In this document: positions 14,751 to 24,447 of the stretch, in pieces | How positions within the stretch are numbered: the first letter of the stretch is position 1 | Layout: each line of letters begins with the position of its first letter | NCBI GenBank assembly: GCA_001936135.1 | Contig: CP012820.1 | Span: forward strand, 1,302,001-1,366,000 | Length of the DNA stretch: 64,000 nt | DNA from: Saccharomycopsis fibuligera x Saccharomycopsis cf. fibuligera | Taxonomy: Eukaryota; Ascomycota; Saccharomycetes; Ascoideales; Saccharomycopsidaceae | Reading direction: 5' to 3' | Program-made: the position numbers and the translations under genes | Notes under the pieces: model-generated | Databases searched by the model: none | Told to the model about the DNA's origin: nothing | The model's input: only the letters and a program-made list of their open reading frames with translations

Positions 14751-17700
14751 TCATTTGAGTTCCATGTTTTCAAGACGCTGACTTTTCCCATAAATTTCAT
14801 TCTTTACCACTTCATTCATCAATTCAAAATAACGATTCAAAAACAACACGATTTTCACAATGATAAATACAGTAACATTTACCGCCATAAATACTCTTTG
14901 CACCAACGGTTCACTAATAATGGTCTTTCCGATTTGAAAAACGCATTGCTCACTAAGAATCTCCTTCCATACATAACTGGCCAAATTCACCTCACAGTTA
15001 CCGAAGTGGTACTGCATCAGCACTAGCACCGTTGAGGTCACTATAGTGATGCCATAATATAAAAAGAAATCTTTCTTTAGTGGTTTTAACAAGCGATTGT
15101 AAACTCTGCTAGCGGAAAACGATTCTGCCACGCCGAGTCTGGAAATGTCTCTGGAGAATATAAACATTCTGTAGAAAAGTGGAACGAGGGTGAACAAGCC
15201 AACAAATAAATGAAGAGAAATGGTCGTTTTGTTAAACGATAAACTATAATCGGCAACGTGAACATTTTTCTTGGCTCCAGTAAGGTAGGAGTATGGATCA
15301 TCAATACCACCAATGTGAACAACGCCCAACCAGGACAAGTTAAATCCAATGGCTGCAAATTGTGTAAGCATGGAAAGGAAAATTAACCAGCAGAAAATTA
15401 CGAATCTTTTGAAAATTTGAACAATTTCCTTGAGATAGTGTTTCAAAGATCTGGGGGTGTTATCGCGGATTTCAAGTTCGTTGACGTTGAGAATTGCATC
15501 ATCGTCGTCATCATTTTCAAAATCAAGGTTATCATTAGCTTGTTGGTAATTGATGCCAGCAACAACTCTAATATTTTCCAATTCTCCATCGCTTTCATCA
15601 TTGGAGTGGCGGTAGCGGTGTGCATTACCTTCATCATGAACAGCTGCAATTCCACCTTCTTCATTGGGCATAGCAGCTTCATTTTCTTCCAATACAGCCT
15701 GCTCTTCTTGTTGATGACGCACAGCAGAAGCAAGTTTTTCAAGATATTTGTCAACATGAGCAAGACCAAAACTCATCGCAAACACACCAAAAACAATAGA
15801 CGGCAAATCAATCTCCAAGTTTCGAACACAGTATTCTCCCGTATTACCAAAAGTGATAGTATTAAGTACCACATAATCTCCATATTTGCACATGAGCAAA
15901 GTTATTGGTCTACCAATAATCAATGCAGAAAGCGCCACTGAAGCAATCAAAAACACCGAAAAAGCCCACATGTAAAGTAAGAGACCTAAAATTCTGTATT
16001 TAAATTGCGGTGGTCTGTAAACCACAGTATACCCATCAGACACAACTTCCTCATCTTCAGATTCAGACTCATAATCAGCTTTAGCCCTTTCGCGTTCTTC
16101 TTGTTCCTTTTCTTCAAGTTCTTTGCGAATTTTCTCGTCTTTCTCTTCTTCAACTGGGGCTAGTAGGACATCATCTCTAGTCACTGGAACAAACAATTTC
16201 TTGAGAGCTTTACGAGAAACTGCTTCGTGATCTGGAGCTCTGACGTAGTTCCCATCAGGAATAAAAGCCACATTAACTTTTGGATTTTCTTCGAAATATT
16301 TGCTAACCATGCTCTCTGCTTGTGGATTACTGTAGTCTGGTACTTCTTTAGAAAACAATTGATGGAAAAGTGTACGATAGATAAAATGGCCACGTTCTTG
16401 AGGATCCTCAATGTCCAAGATAAAAGATGAGAGTCTCAAATTGTGACAAGCAACTCTAAAGGCTCTTTTCCAGTATGCACGAACATATTTAGTGATTAGC
16501 TGGGAATCTTTGGAAAGTTTCCAAATCACTGGGTTAAGAAGAAGAAAAGAACTAATTTTGTAAGTCATCCTAATTGGCAATAATTCGATTGGATTATTGT
16601 TACCATCACTGAGCAACAATGGGGAAAAGAATCTTAAAGAATAAGTAACGGCTCCAATGCAAACTATAATAAAAATGGTGTAAATAAGACCACTAAGAGC
16701 AATTCTTGATAGTTGGAGCTTCAATGGCTTAACAAGGGCATCATGCAACAATCTAGCATTTTGATCATCTGGCGATCTAATAAAATAAAGGACCCCTGGT
16801 CTAAGAATATGGGACCTACTCATACTAACAAACAAAGAAAGGAAACACATATAAGTGGTACCAATCAGCCAATAGTAAATGATTCGGTAAGCAAGTGAGA
16901 ATGAAAAATAGTCTTTGACGTAATCAAGCTCATTGGAGGCAAATACTCGAAGAACATTTTCTGATATTGTGTTTTTAGAGTCAAATGGATTTACGAGTTG
17001 AATGTCGAATTTGGTTAAAATCAAAGGCGCAATAACAAAATCGACCAAAAAGCCACAATAGATTGGGAAAATGACCAATTCAAGCGAAAAGATAAAATAT
17101 ACTTTTAAAGTAGCAAAAACTTCAAAGATGATGAGGGCAACTCTCCGCTTCCACCCAATTAATGGCTTCAATGGACTTTTCTGTTTTTCAAAATACTTCA
17201 TCACTCTATACCAAATAAACCCACTCAATACGTAACTAACAGCAATAGTGGTCATTCTTTCATATGTAGTGAGTGGATAGTTGGAATTTGCAATATTTGA
17301 AATTAATTGGAAAACCGGCTTCAAAACTAATTGGTAGACAAAATTAACAGTATTCAAAAGGTACTTGGTTAACAAATTAGAATCATAAGACCACCATTCA
17401 CTGAAAATGGAAACATAACTTTGAACCAAGCTTACGCTACTCAAGCGGCCAACAGCTTCATTCCATAAAGGAATAACAACATTATTGAAGAGAATCTCGG
17501 TGAATTTTGCAACTCCAGTGATGAAAAGCCCACCACATACCGATGGAAAAGAATAGAAGATTGCTAGCCATATAGCAAGAATTGGATTGACGGTACATGC
17601 AGTCTTAATTGGAGACAACGGACTCAAACCAATATCAATATTGATTTGAAAGTTGTCTCGTTCAAATCGTATCCCATTACGTCTTTCGTTAAGATTAACG

Positions 17701-19028
17701 TTATTGCCATCAGCTGCATTGTTTTGATCAATGTCATCGTTATCAAGCTCTTCATCTTCGTCGTTGTCATTGCCATTAATATGATGATCCAAGTCTCCAA
17801 AGTCGTTTTCAAAGTCAACATCCGCATTTTCGTCAGTTTCGTGGCCAAAATTGGAATCACGATCATTATCGCTGTCATTGTCATTCTCAATATTATTCTC
17901 CATATTACGATGCAAATTTAATGCTACTTGATTTTCTCTCATACGATCCTGCATAATATCGAAAATTGCATGTTCCACTTCATCTGAATTAGGCTGAGCG
18001 ATATCTCTTGCAAAAGGGTCGTTATTATGCACGTTTCTATTGAAATTTCCAAACAATGGATGATGATTGCCATGCTCATTATCATTAAGATCATCTAGAC
18101 CAATATTTTCTCGGCGATTTGGGTGATCGCCTGCGACCGCATTTTGTAAAAACCTGAGAGTGCCTTCGTTCATTTCTGGCCTTTGTCTTTCGGCTTGTCT
18201 CATCAATACCTCAGGAGGTAAATGAACTAGCGGAGGAGGCATTGGTATTGGGCCGTTGAAGTTTCTGAAATGATTCATATGATGATTCATGTTATTGTTA
18301 GGGTTCTGAAGATTATTTCTATCATTTTCTTCCACTTCATGCACCAAGTCTCTAATACGATTACGCTGAATCAACAACTGTAGTAAATCTTTATCGATGC
18401 TGCCGAACTTCTTTTTCACCAACTTGGTGAATCCTTCATCACTAGTAACTAATTTATGAACCAAAAACAACACTAAATGGATGAGAACGATGGAAAACAA
18501 GTGCATAAAACCGTCAACAAATGTGAGTTTGAATATGAGAAAAGCATTGGTGTAGTTGAAAACATGACTAAAATCTGGCAGATGAGGCTGTCGGGACTGC
18601 TGGAACAAGAAATAGTCGCCAAAAACTAATGATTTGAGAATTGATTCAGGATAAGGCAAACGATTATCTACGATCCAAGTACATATTCTCAACATCATCT
18701 TGAAGAATATTGGGATTTGTAACACAACAAAGGCGAGACAGTTAAATATCATCAAGGCGGAAGTCAAGAATGATACAATGATCTGGAAAGTTTTGCGAAG
18801 AATGAAGGACGCCGGCACTCTATCGGGTGTGTTTTCCTCATAAACTGTAGTGAACTTGTATGGGGTATCACATATATCACACTTTGGCTCTCTTTGAGAG
18901 TGATTTAGCCATTCTATCAAACAGTCTTGGTGAATGTATTTGATGCTGCCTCTGCACTTGCACGGATAGTATAATGGGTTGTCTGGAGTTGCCTCACAGC
19001 GGCAAATACGACATGTGTTCTCAGACAT
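14751..19028 (-). CDS. SSM4: Doa10/Ssm4 ER membrane ubiquitin ligase
   Basis: 1425 residues. An N-terminal RING-CH (RINGv) domain covers residues about 6-58: CRIC, CKCRGSIKYIHQDCL, CDIC. It is followed by about a dozen hydrophobic segments and the conserved TEB4/Doa10 core. This is the ER and inner-nuclear-membrane E3 ligase that, with Ubc6 and Ubc7, marks misfolded cytosolic and membrane proteins (ERAD-C) and sterol enzymes for the proteasome. A hydrophilic Asn/His/Asp-rich insert (about residues 225-470) separates early TM segments from the core, and a second charged linker lies near 985-1040. The ATG at 19028 is directly before SENTCRICR, so the start is well placed. It shares a 400-bp divergent promoter with CDC26. 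Confidence 0.95.
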   Translation of the reverse strand: MSENTCRICRCEATPDNPLYYPCKCRGSIKYIHQDCLIEWLNHSQREPKCDICDTPYKFTTVYEENTPDRVPASFILRKTFQIIVSFLTSALMIFNCLAFVVLQIPIFFKMMLRICTWIVDNRLPYPESILKSLVFGDYFLFQQSRQPHLPDFSHVFNYTNAFLIFKLTFVDGFMHLFSIVLIHLVLFLVHKLVTSDEGFTKLVKKKFGSIDKDLLQLLIQRNRIRDLVHEVEENDRNNLQNPNNNMNHHMNHFRNFNGPIPMPPPLVHLPPEVLMRQAERQRPEMNEGTLRFLQNAVAGDHPNRRENIGLDDLNDNEHGNHHPLFGNFNRNVHNNDPFARDIAQPNSDEVEHAIFDIMQDRMRENQVALNLHRNMENNIENDNDSDNDRDSNFGHETDENADVDFENDFGDLDHHINGNDNDEDEELDNDDIDQNNAADGNNVNLNERRNGIRFERDNFQINIDIGLSPLSPIKTACTVNPILAIWLAIFYSFPSVCGGLFITGVAKFTEILFNNVVIPLWNEAVGRLSSVSLVQSYVSIFSEWWSYDSNLLTKYLLNTVNFVYQLVLKPVFQLISNIANSNYPLTTYERMTTIAVSYVLSGFIWYRVMKYFEKQKSPLKPLIGWKRRVALIIFEVFATLKVYFIFSLELVIFPIYCGFLVDFVIAPLILTKFDIQLVNPFDSKNTISENVLRVFASNELDYVKDYFSFSLAYRIIYYWLIGTTYMCFLSLFVSMSRSHILRPGVLYFIRSPDDQNARLLHDALVKPLKLQLSRIALSGLIYTIFIIVCIGAVTYSLRFFSPLLLSDGNNNPIELLPIRMTYKISSFLLLNPVIWKLSKDSQLITKYVRAYWKRAFRVACHNLRLSSFILDIEDPQERGHFIYRTLFHQLFSKEVPDYSNPQAESMVSKYFEENPKVNVAFIPDGNYVRAPDHEAVSRKALKKLFVPVTRDDVLLAPVEEEKDEKIRKELEEKEQEERERAKADYESESEDEEVVSDGYTVVYRPPQFKYRILGLLLYMWAFSVFLIASVALSALIIGRPITLLMCKYGDYVVLNTITFGNTGEYCVRNLEIDLPSIVFGVFAMSFGLAHVDKYLEKLASAVRHQQEEQAVLEENEAAMPNEEGGIAAVHDEGNAHRYRHSNDESDGELENIRVVAGINYQQANDNLDFENDDDDDAILNVNELEIRDNTPRSLKHYLKEIVQIFKRFVIFCWLIFLSMLTQFAAIGFNLSWLGVVHIGGIDDPYSYLTGAKKNVHVADYSLSFNKTTISLHLFVGLFTLVPLFYRMFIFSRDISRLGVAESFSASRVYNRLLKPLKKDFFLYYGITIVTSTVLVLMQYHFGNCEVNLASYVWKEILSEQCVFQIGKTIISEPLVQRVFMAVNVTVFIIVKIVLFLNRYFELMNEVVKNEIYGKSQRLENMELK

Positions 19029-19428
19029 TAGGAGAAAGGAACCCTAGGAATTAAATTCAATAAGAAGCAATTTTAAAGATTGGTTTTGCGAATGTTCAGT
19101 GCAAAGAGAAGAGAAGGAAAAGAGAGGAAAGTATGGTGGTATATAGCATCAAGGCTCTGTCTTTCTGTCCCATTGGTGATAGATCCGTGGCGGCGCACAC
19201 ACTGTAAATTACTAGAACGAAAGAATCTCAGCAAAAATTGGGACCTCCAAAGTAGTCATGTGATACAAATCTTGTGATATATATAGTGCGGGTACCTTTT
19301 CATGTAATACCATATTAACGGGTCATTCAAATCAACAAAAACAAAGACAAAGACAAAAACAAAAAGACAAAGACAAAGACAAAAGCAGAGCTTAGCGCTT
19401 CAGAGAAATATTGCAACAATTAACCAAA
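19029..19428. promoter_or_regulatory. Divergent promoter SSM4/CDC26
   Basis: 400 bp. A TATATATA element near 19277 faces CDC26. An ACAAAG-type repeat (about 19337-19385) forms the CDC26 leader. Confidence 0.5.
19335..19385. repeat. AAAGACAAAGAC short tandem repeat
   Basis: Degenerate hexamer ACAAAG/ACAAAA repeated about eight times directly upstream of the CDC26 ATG, probably in its 5' leader. Confidence 0.7.
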
Positions 19429-19683
19429 ATGCTTTTGAGACGCCAACCAACTATCATCAGGCTTACTCCAGAAGACGTGTTAGAATATGACGACAGCATC
19501 CAAGAGGGTGTAGCCAATCATGGTGTGGTAGCGGGTCAGGCATCGGATGCTCATGTCAGTTCACCAGACAGTTCAGTCATGGTTTCTGATGAGACAGGGG
19601 CAATACGTTTTGGAGGGGTTCTGTTGACAAATAAGGATAAAGAACAAGAGCGTAATCATCGTATTGGCCTCCATTCGCAATAG
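19429..19683 (+). CDS. CDC26: Anaphase-promoting complex subunit Cdc26
   Basis: 84 residues from the ATG at 19429. The start MLLRRQPTIIRLTPEDVLEY matches the N-terminal signature of Cdc26 (yeast MIRRAPTTLQLSHDDV, human MLRRKPTRLELKLDDIEEF, from memory), in which the extreme N-terminus inserts into the TPR groove of Apc6/Cdc16 and stabilises it. The rest is polar and variable, as in the family. Cdc26 is a small scaffold subunit of the APC/C ubiquitin ligase. Its partner in the divergent pair is another ubiquitin ligase gene, SSM4; whether that matters is unknown. An in-frame non-ATG codon upstream is not needed. Confidence 0.78.
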   Translation: MLLRRQPTIIRLTPEDVLEYDDSIQEGVANHGVVAGQASDAHVSSPDSSVMVSDETGAIRFGGVLLTNKDKEQERNHRIGLHSQ

Positions 19684-20020
19684 GAAAAAATGTTTGAGAG
19701 AGCCACTTGTCGCTTGAATGAACTAATTAAGCGATAAAGAGTGTGCCGACGATATCATGAAGACGCAAGTTATAGGCGTTTACAGTTAAAGCTATCCAAG
19801 TCTTCAGTGATCCCCAGGCACAAAGCCAGTGGTAAATTTAATTGGGAATTCTGACTTTATTGAATTGCTTAATGCTATGGTTTGGATTCTTATAAATGGA
19901 CTCACAGCGTTATTCATATATTGTTAATATGATAGACGTCAAAGTACTGAATACAACCGAAGTTTACAAACTGAAGGTAATCTGAGCCGCCCCCACATTA
20001 TCGAATTAGAGAAGTACTCA

Positions 20021-20167
20021 ATGGAGAGCTACTTGGGCAGTTGCTACCTTTTGCTTTTGGCATCTATGTTAATGGTTTTGGGTGTTCACATAATAGGATA
20101 CTTTTTTACCCCCAAGGCAAAGCATCCAAAAGTTTGGAATTTCCAAAATGGTCTCATCTATTATTAA
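20021..20167 (+). CDS. Doubtful small membrane-protein ORF (48 aa)
   Basis: A short ATG frame, MESYLGSCYLLLLASM..., with one strongly hydrophobic segment (about residues 8-32) followed by TPKAKHPKVW. The layout (TM helix, then a Pro-Lys turn, then VW) recalls the first half of V-ATPase subunit e (Vma9), whose gene has introns in S. cerevisiae. I could not find a second exon with good splice signals, so this may be a chance ORF or a decayed first exon. Confidence 0.15.
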   Translation: MESYLGSCYLLLLASMLMVLGVHIIGYFFTPKAKHPKVWNFQNGLIYY

Positions 20168-21414
20168 AAAAGGCATGCTTTATTTTTATGCTACTCACTG
20201 TTGCCAATTTTTAGTTTTTTTGTGTTCTAGTGCTTATATGTATATTCGCCAAATTTATAGTACTATGGTAGCATTTCATCACATTCCGATACACATAAAG
20301 ATTGTTCGCTGTCTTCTATAATATTCTTTTGCATTTCAAAACAAGACTTTTGTGTAACATCAAACGATAAAAGCTCATTGCTGGAATTTTTTCAATCAGT
20401 AACGCATTATCGTAACCTTGACATAATAATCGTCAACCCATTTTTACCTCTCATCAACCTAAGATATTCAAAAATGCATCTAGTTAATGTAAACTAGTCA
20501 ATGGCTTTGTGAATAGTAACAATCTGATTGAGAATATTAACAACGGTGATGGTGGTAGCGAGTGCAACCGAGATGTGTGCAGCGATGATGGTGCCAGTAT
20601 TCTTCAACCTTCGCTAGTTCAAATCGCATCATTTGCAATCTTTCAGCGTCGCTACATCATCATCATTTTTGTAGTTTTTGCCAACCTTATCGGAACAGTA
20701 ATTGGGCCTATATCTAGTCGGTGCACGTGGTAATGAAAGGAAGCATAATGAAGAGGAATGAATGGATATGTTCGTAACTTTTTGCTACATCATTGTAATT
20801 AACGACAGTAAAGAGACAAAACGTTACCAACTTCAAATCCTATACATATATAATGAAGCTTACTTGTTGGTTTTTGAAAAAACTATGTTAACCTGTATCC
20901 ATAAGCACCCTTTTTGGCACACATGTGGAATATTAGGGTAAGATAACTAACGCACGTCTGAAATTAATAATATCCTCATTTTATTTTTTGAAAAAGCAAA
21001 AGCCTAGCCTATATTTCGGAAACCAAAGTTTATGAATGGCCCAGTGGTGGTACAATCAAATAACTATAGCTATTGTAGGCTTTCCTGCGGGGAATTGGCT
21101 CAGACTAGCAACGCTAGTGCACTTTTTAGATTTCATTAATGAAAATTTTACCTAAATTTGAATGCAACTTCAGGGTCAACATTCACAATTTTGCTCTTGC
21201 AAAAAGAAGCATCCGAGCAAGTTGTGTTATAAATCCCCACTACTTAGCTCCATTAAAGTTGAGTTTGTGTTTAGGAACATAACAGCCAATCGGAAATATA
21301 ATGAGATCAAAATGCACGTTGGGCCAATAAGATCGCATAACCATGATCGTCAAACGCATTTCTGAAGATTGTAAGACCTGATTTCTCAAAATCATTTAAG
21401 ATACCTGAAATACT

Positions 21415-21415
<1 letters not shown>

Positions 21416-21455
<40 letters not shown>
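21416..21455. repeat. T tract, 40 nt
   Basis: Uninterrupted run of T on the plus strand, about 400 bp upstream of the first permease start. Such tracts exclude nucleosomes in yeasts. Confidence 0.9.
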
Positions 21456-21458
<3 letters not shown>

Positions 21459-21851
21459 TGTAATATGTCATTTTTCCTTCGAGCTAACGATTGTATATGG
21501 CTCCGGGACATATTGTAGCCGATCTCACTTTCGCACAAACGTTTTGGGGTGCATTGGTTAAGGAAAACTATTGTTCGCTTAGAAACTGCGCTCGTCTCTC
21601 GACATGCAGCTAGGATATTATTTCCTCTTTCGGTAACTGCCATCCCCATCTCATATAAAAAGATGAGGACTCCTTGCAGTTACTATATTTCTTGGTATTC
21701 CTTAAGAAGTTGCTTTTTCCTATTAGGTTTTGTTTTGAAGTTTTCTTCGCTTTGTTTTGTTGATAGAAAACATGGTACACTACCCTGATTTCTAACTCAA
21801 TTAAAAGCATTTTCTTTGCCTAATTAGACTTTGTGAGGGATAGTAACAAAT

Positions 21852-23480
21852 ATGTTAGCGCTGTCTCCACCACCCCAGCCTCGCCCATATCCACCAAATA
21901 AGGCAGAAGCCAAACCGCAGACTACAAACATCGAGTATGCGGCTGATGATCTTAGCTCTCTCGAGAAAAATGAACCAAATGTTGATACTAACAATCTTAC
22001 TCAGACAGACAAAGCAGCAGCTCAATTAGCCACCGACAATAAACTCGCTACTGATACAGACCTTTTATATTCACATAAACAACTCAAAAAGCTCACTTTA
22101 CTTACTGACTTCATTATATTGCCACTTATCGGTATTTGCTATGTATTTTTCTACGTTGACAAGACGACGCTATCCTACGCTGCGATCTTTGGTATCAAGG
22201 AAGATTTAGACTTGCATGGTGATCGCTACAACTGGCTCTCATCAATATTCTATTTCGGTTACATGGCTTGGTCATTCCCTAACAATTATCTTCTCTTGAG
22301 GCTTCCTGTGGGAAAATTCTTAGGCTTCAATATCTTCCTATGGGGAGTGTTGTTGATGTGTCAAGCAGCATGTAACTCATATGGCGCATTGCTTGCTTGC
22401 CGTTTCCTTGGTGGGGCATTTGAGTCCATTGCTGATCCTGCATACATGTTGATCACCGCTATGTGGTACACTAGAAGAGAACAGCCAATTCGTATTGGTA
22501 TATGGTATACGTTTAACGGTGTTGGTATTGCCTGTGGTGGCTTACTAGGTTATGGTATTGGAAATATCAAAGGTACCTTGGCCTCTTGGCGATATGAATT
22601 TCTTATTATTGGCGCACTTTGTGCATTCTGGGGAATAATGATTACATTGCTAATGCCTGACAATCCACTCCGCACTCGTTACTTCAGTAGCTGGGAGAAA
22701 AAAGTTCTTGTGCATAAACTCAGGGAAAACCAAACTGGTATTGAAACCAAAATCTTCAAATGGTATCAGGTCAAAGAAGCTTTTACTGACCCCAAAATGT
22801 ACATGCTTTTCCTTCTTTGCATGTTAGGAAACATCCCTAATGGGGTAGTTAGCAATTTTGGCACCCTTATAATTCAAGGCTTAGGTTATTCTACCTTAAT
22901 AACCACAGTTTTACAAGTTCCATACGGAGTTTATATTGCTCTTGCCATTATGTCGTGTGTTTTCATTAATGATTACTTTATTCTCAAATTACAACGTAAC
23001 ATGCGGTGTTTCTGGGCGGCAATCTACATTCTTCCAAATATTGCTGGTGCCTTTGGACTACGGTTCATTCCAGAACATCACAGAGTGGCTAAGCTAATTT
23101 GTTATTATTTAACGGGGACATATAATGCTTCATTTGTGATGATATTGTCTCTTAGTACTAGCAACGTGGCCGGACATAGTAAGAAGATTGTTTTTAATGC
23201 GTTCATCTTTTTGGGATATTGTGTCGGGAACATTGTTGGACCGTTTTTTTGCAAAACTGAACAAGCACCTACTTACCCCTTGGGCTGTGGGGCAATGCTT
23301 TTTGCTAATCTAGCAGAAGTAGGGGTTTTGGTATTGTTCGTATTGTATTCTAAATGGGAAAATAGCAAGAGAGATAAGGATCAGGGAATTAGTGACTATG
23401 GTATCAGAGAGTGTGTAGTAGAACATAGTTTTGATGATTTGACAGATTATGAGAATCACAACTTCAGGTATATCTATTAA
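21852..23480 (+). CDS. Dal5/Tna1-family MFS permease, copy 1
   Basis: 542 residues with a hydrophilic N-terminus (about 75 residues), then about twelve TM segments and a short charged tail. Motifs FFYVDKTTLSYAAIFGI, SWRYEFLIIGALCAFWG and LRFIPEH are typical of the anion:cation symporter branch of the major facilitator family (allantoate, nicotinate, pantothenate and related acids). The substrate cannot be set from sequence. A second copy follows 1 kb downstream on the same strand. Positions 22125-22802 are almost identical to 24673-25350 of that copy, with only five silent differences counted, while flanking coding sequence is clearly diverged. The ATG at 21852 is the first in frame. Confidence 0.88.
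   Translation: MLALSPPPQPRPYPPNKAEAKPQTTNIEYAADDLSSLEKNEPNVDTNNLTQTDKAAAQLATDNKLATDTDLLYSHKQLKKLTLLTDFIILPLIGICYVFFYVDKTTLSYAAIFGIKEDLDLHGDRYNWLSSIFYFGYMAWSFPNNYLLLRLPVGKFLGFNIFLWGVLLMCQAACNSYGALLACRFLGGAFESIADPAYMLITAMWYTRREQPIRIGIWYTFNGVGIACGGLLGYGIGNIKGTLASWRYEFLIIGALCAFWGIMITLLMPDNPLRTRYFSSWEKKVLVHKLRENQTGIETKIFKWYQVKEAFTDPKMYMLFLLCMLGNIPNGVVSNFGTLIIQGLGYSTLITTVLQVPYGVYIALAIMSCVFINDYFILKLQRNMRCFWAAIYILPNIAGAFGLRFIPEHHRVAKLICYYLTGTYNASFVMILSLSTSNVAGHSKKIVFNAFIFLGYCVGNIVGPFFCKTEQAPTYPLGCGAMLFANLAEVGVLVLFVLYSKWENSKRDKDQGISDYGIRECVVEHSFDDLTDYENHNFRYIY
22125..22802 (+). repeat. Gene-conversion-like block, copy 1
   Basis: 678 bp matching 24673-25350 at a constant offset of 2548 with no gaps. 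I count five differences, all at third codon positions and all silent. It spans from the first TM helix to the cytosolic loop after the sixth. Confidence 0.9.
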
Positions 23481-24447
23481 AGCAACTGTATTGCTAAATA
23501 CTTATATTTTTTGAAAAAGCTTTTACCATCTTTTTTATATACATATTCATGAATATTAAATTTATATTAAAATTAGAATAATTTTTTCCACTGTAAAAGT
23601 AAAACCTTTTTGTGTGCTTGCTTACACTAGCTTAAAATCTACATGATCAGGCTTAGTATAGACATCAGTGTTTTAATTTTGGAATATTGTGCTTTTATTG
23701 GTCTTTCAAAGGCAGTTCAAACTGAGTTAATCACCATGGCAAGAGAAAGCTACTTGGAACCATTATGTGTTGTACTTTTGATAACTGCTTCCATATTGCC
23801 CTCCATATATGAACTTGCTGTCTATTTTTCCTAATATTTTGCCAAGACCACAGCAAGTGCAATGTAGAAAGTGGAGGCTTCCATAATTTGCTTTTTTTTG
23901 TTCCCCATTTTGTTTGTGTAGTTATATCAATTCATTTGTTTAAAATTCATCGCCTACACGCTCATCACATAGCACCAGCTATACAAACCGAAAGAGCTTG
24001 GCGAACAGATGAGCAAAGATAAGGCAAGTCCAAAAAAAAAAAATCAAAAACAGTCAGATGAACACCTACTATCCACCAAACTACTTGGCAGTCTAGAGTC
24101 GCACTATAGTGAGGAAACTCTTGGGGCGTTGTGGGGTACGAGACAGCGTGCATGTCGATGACGTCTAGATCCACCGCCTGTGAATACATGCAGGTACCAG
24201 CCACTAGGGTAGGTATCCCGGCGACTCAATTCAACATGGCATCAATATTATATAAGTTCAGAGTACTCTCGTCTGATTGGAAATTTTTCGATAATTAGCT
24301 GGTAACAATAGCTGCCAAAAACATTGTCCCTGGCTCGGGATTTGTTTGTTTGTCATCTATTTTCGTGCATTATTTTGGGTTTTGCTTTACCTGAATTAGC
24401 TCTCCAACCTTTTAGTGTCTTTCACTGTCATATTTATTACGTTCATC
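23481..24447. other. Spacer between the two permease genes
   Basis: 967 bp. A 63-codon hydrophobic ATG frame (23643-23834) is present but has no family resemblance I recognise. The right half is less AT-rich and holds a TATATAA-like element near 24249, probably the promoter of copy 2. I see no similarity to the spacer upstream of copy 1. Confidence 0.5.

Larger units (their letters stand above)
19684..21851. other. 2.2 kb gene-poor spacer before the permease pair
   Basis: No ordinary gene can be supported. It contains a 48-codon ATG frame with one membrane segment (20021-20167, listed separately), an open frame without ATG encoding an acidic stretch and one hydrophobic segment (about 20488-20733), and a 40-nt T tract (21416-21455). 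The last 400 bp are probably the promoter of the first permease. It may hold a decayed gene. Confidence 0.45.

Noticed and set aside
20488-20733. Open frame with an acidic stretch and a hydrophobic segment (SECNRDVCSDDGAS ... YIIIIFVVFANLIG)
   Set aside because: There is no ATG in frame, a stop lies just upstream and no convincing splice acceptor is seen. At most it is a decayed fragment.
23643-23834. 63-codon hydrophobic ORF between the permease genes
   Set aside because: No family resemblance, no repeat of the permease sequence, and AT-rich context makes such short frames common.
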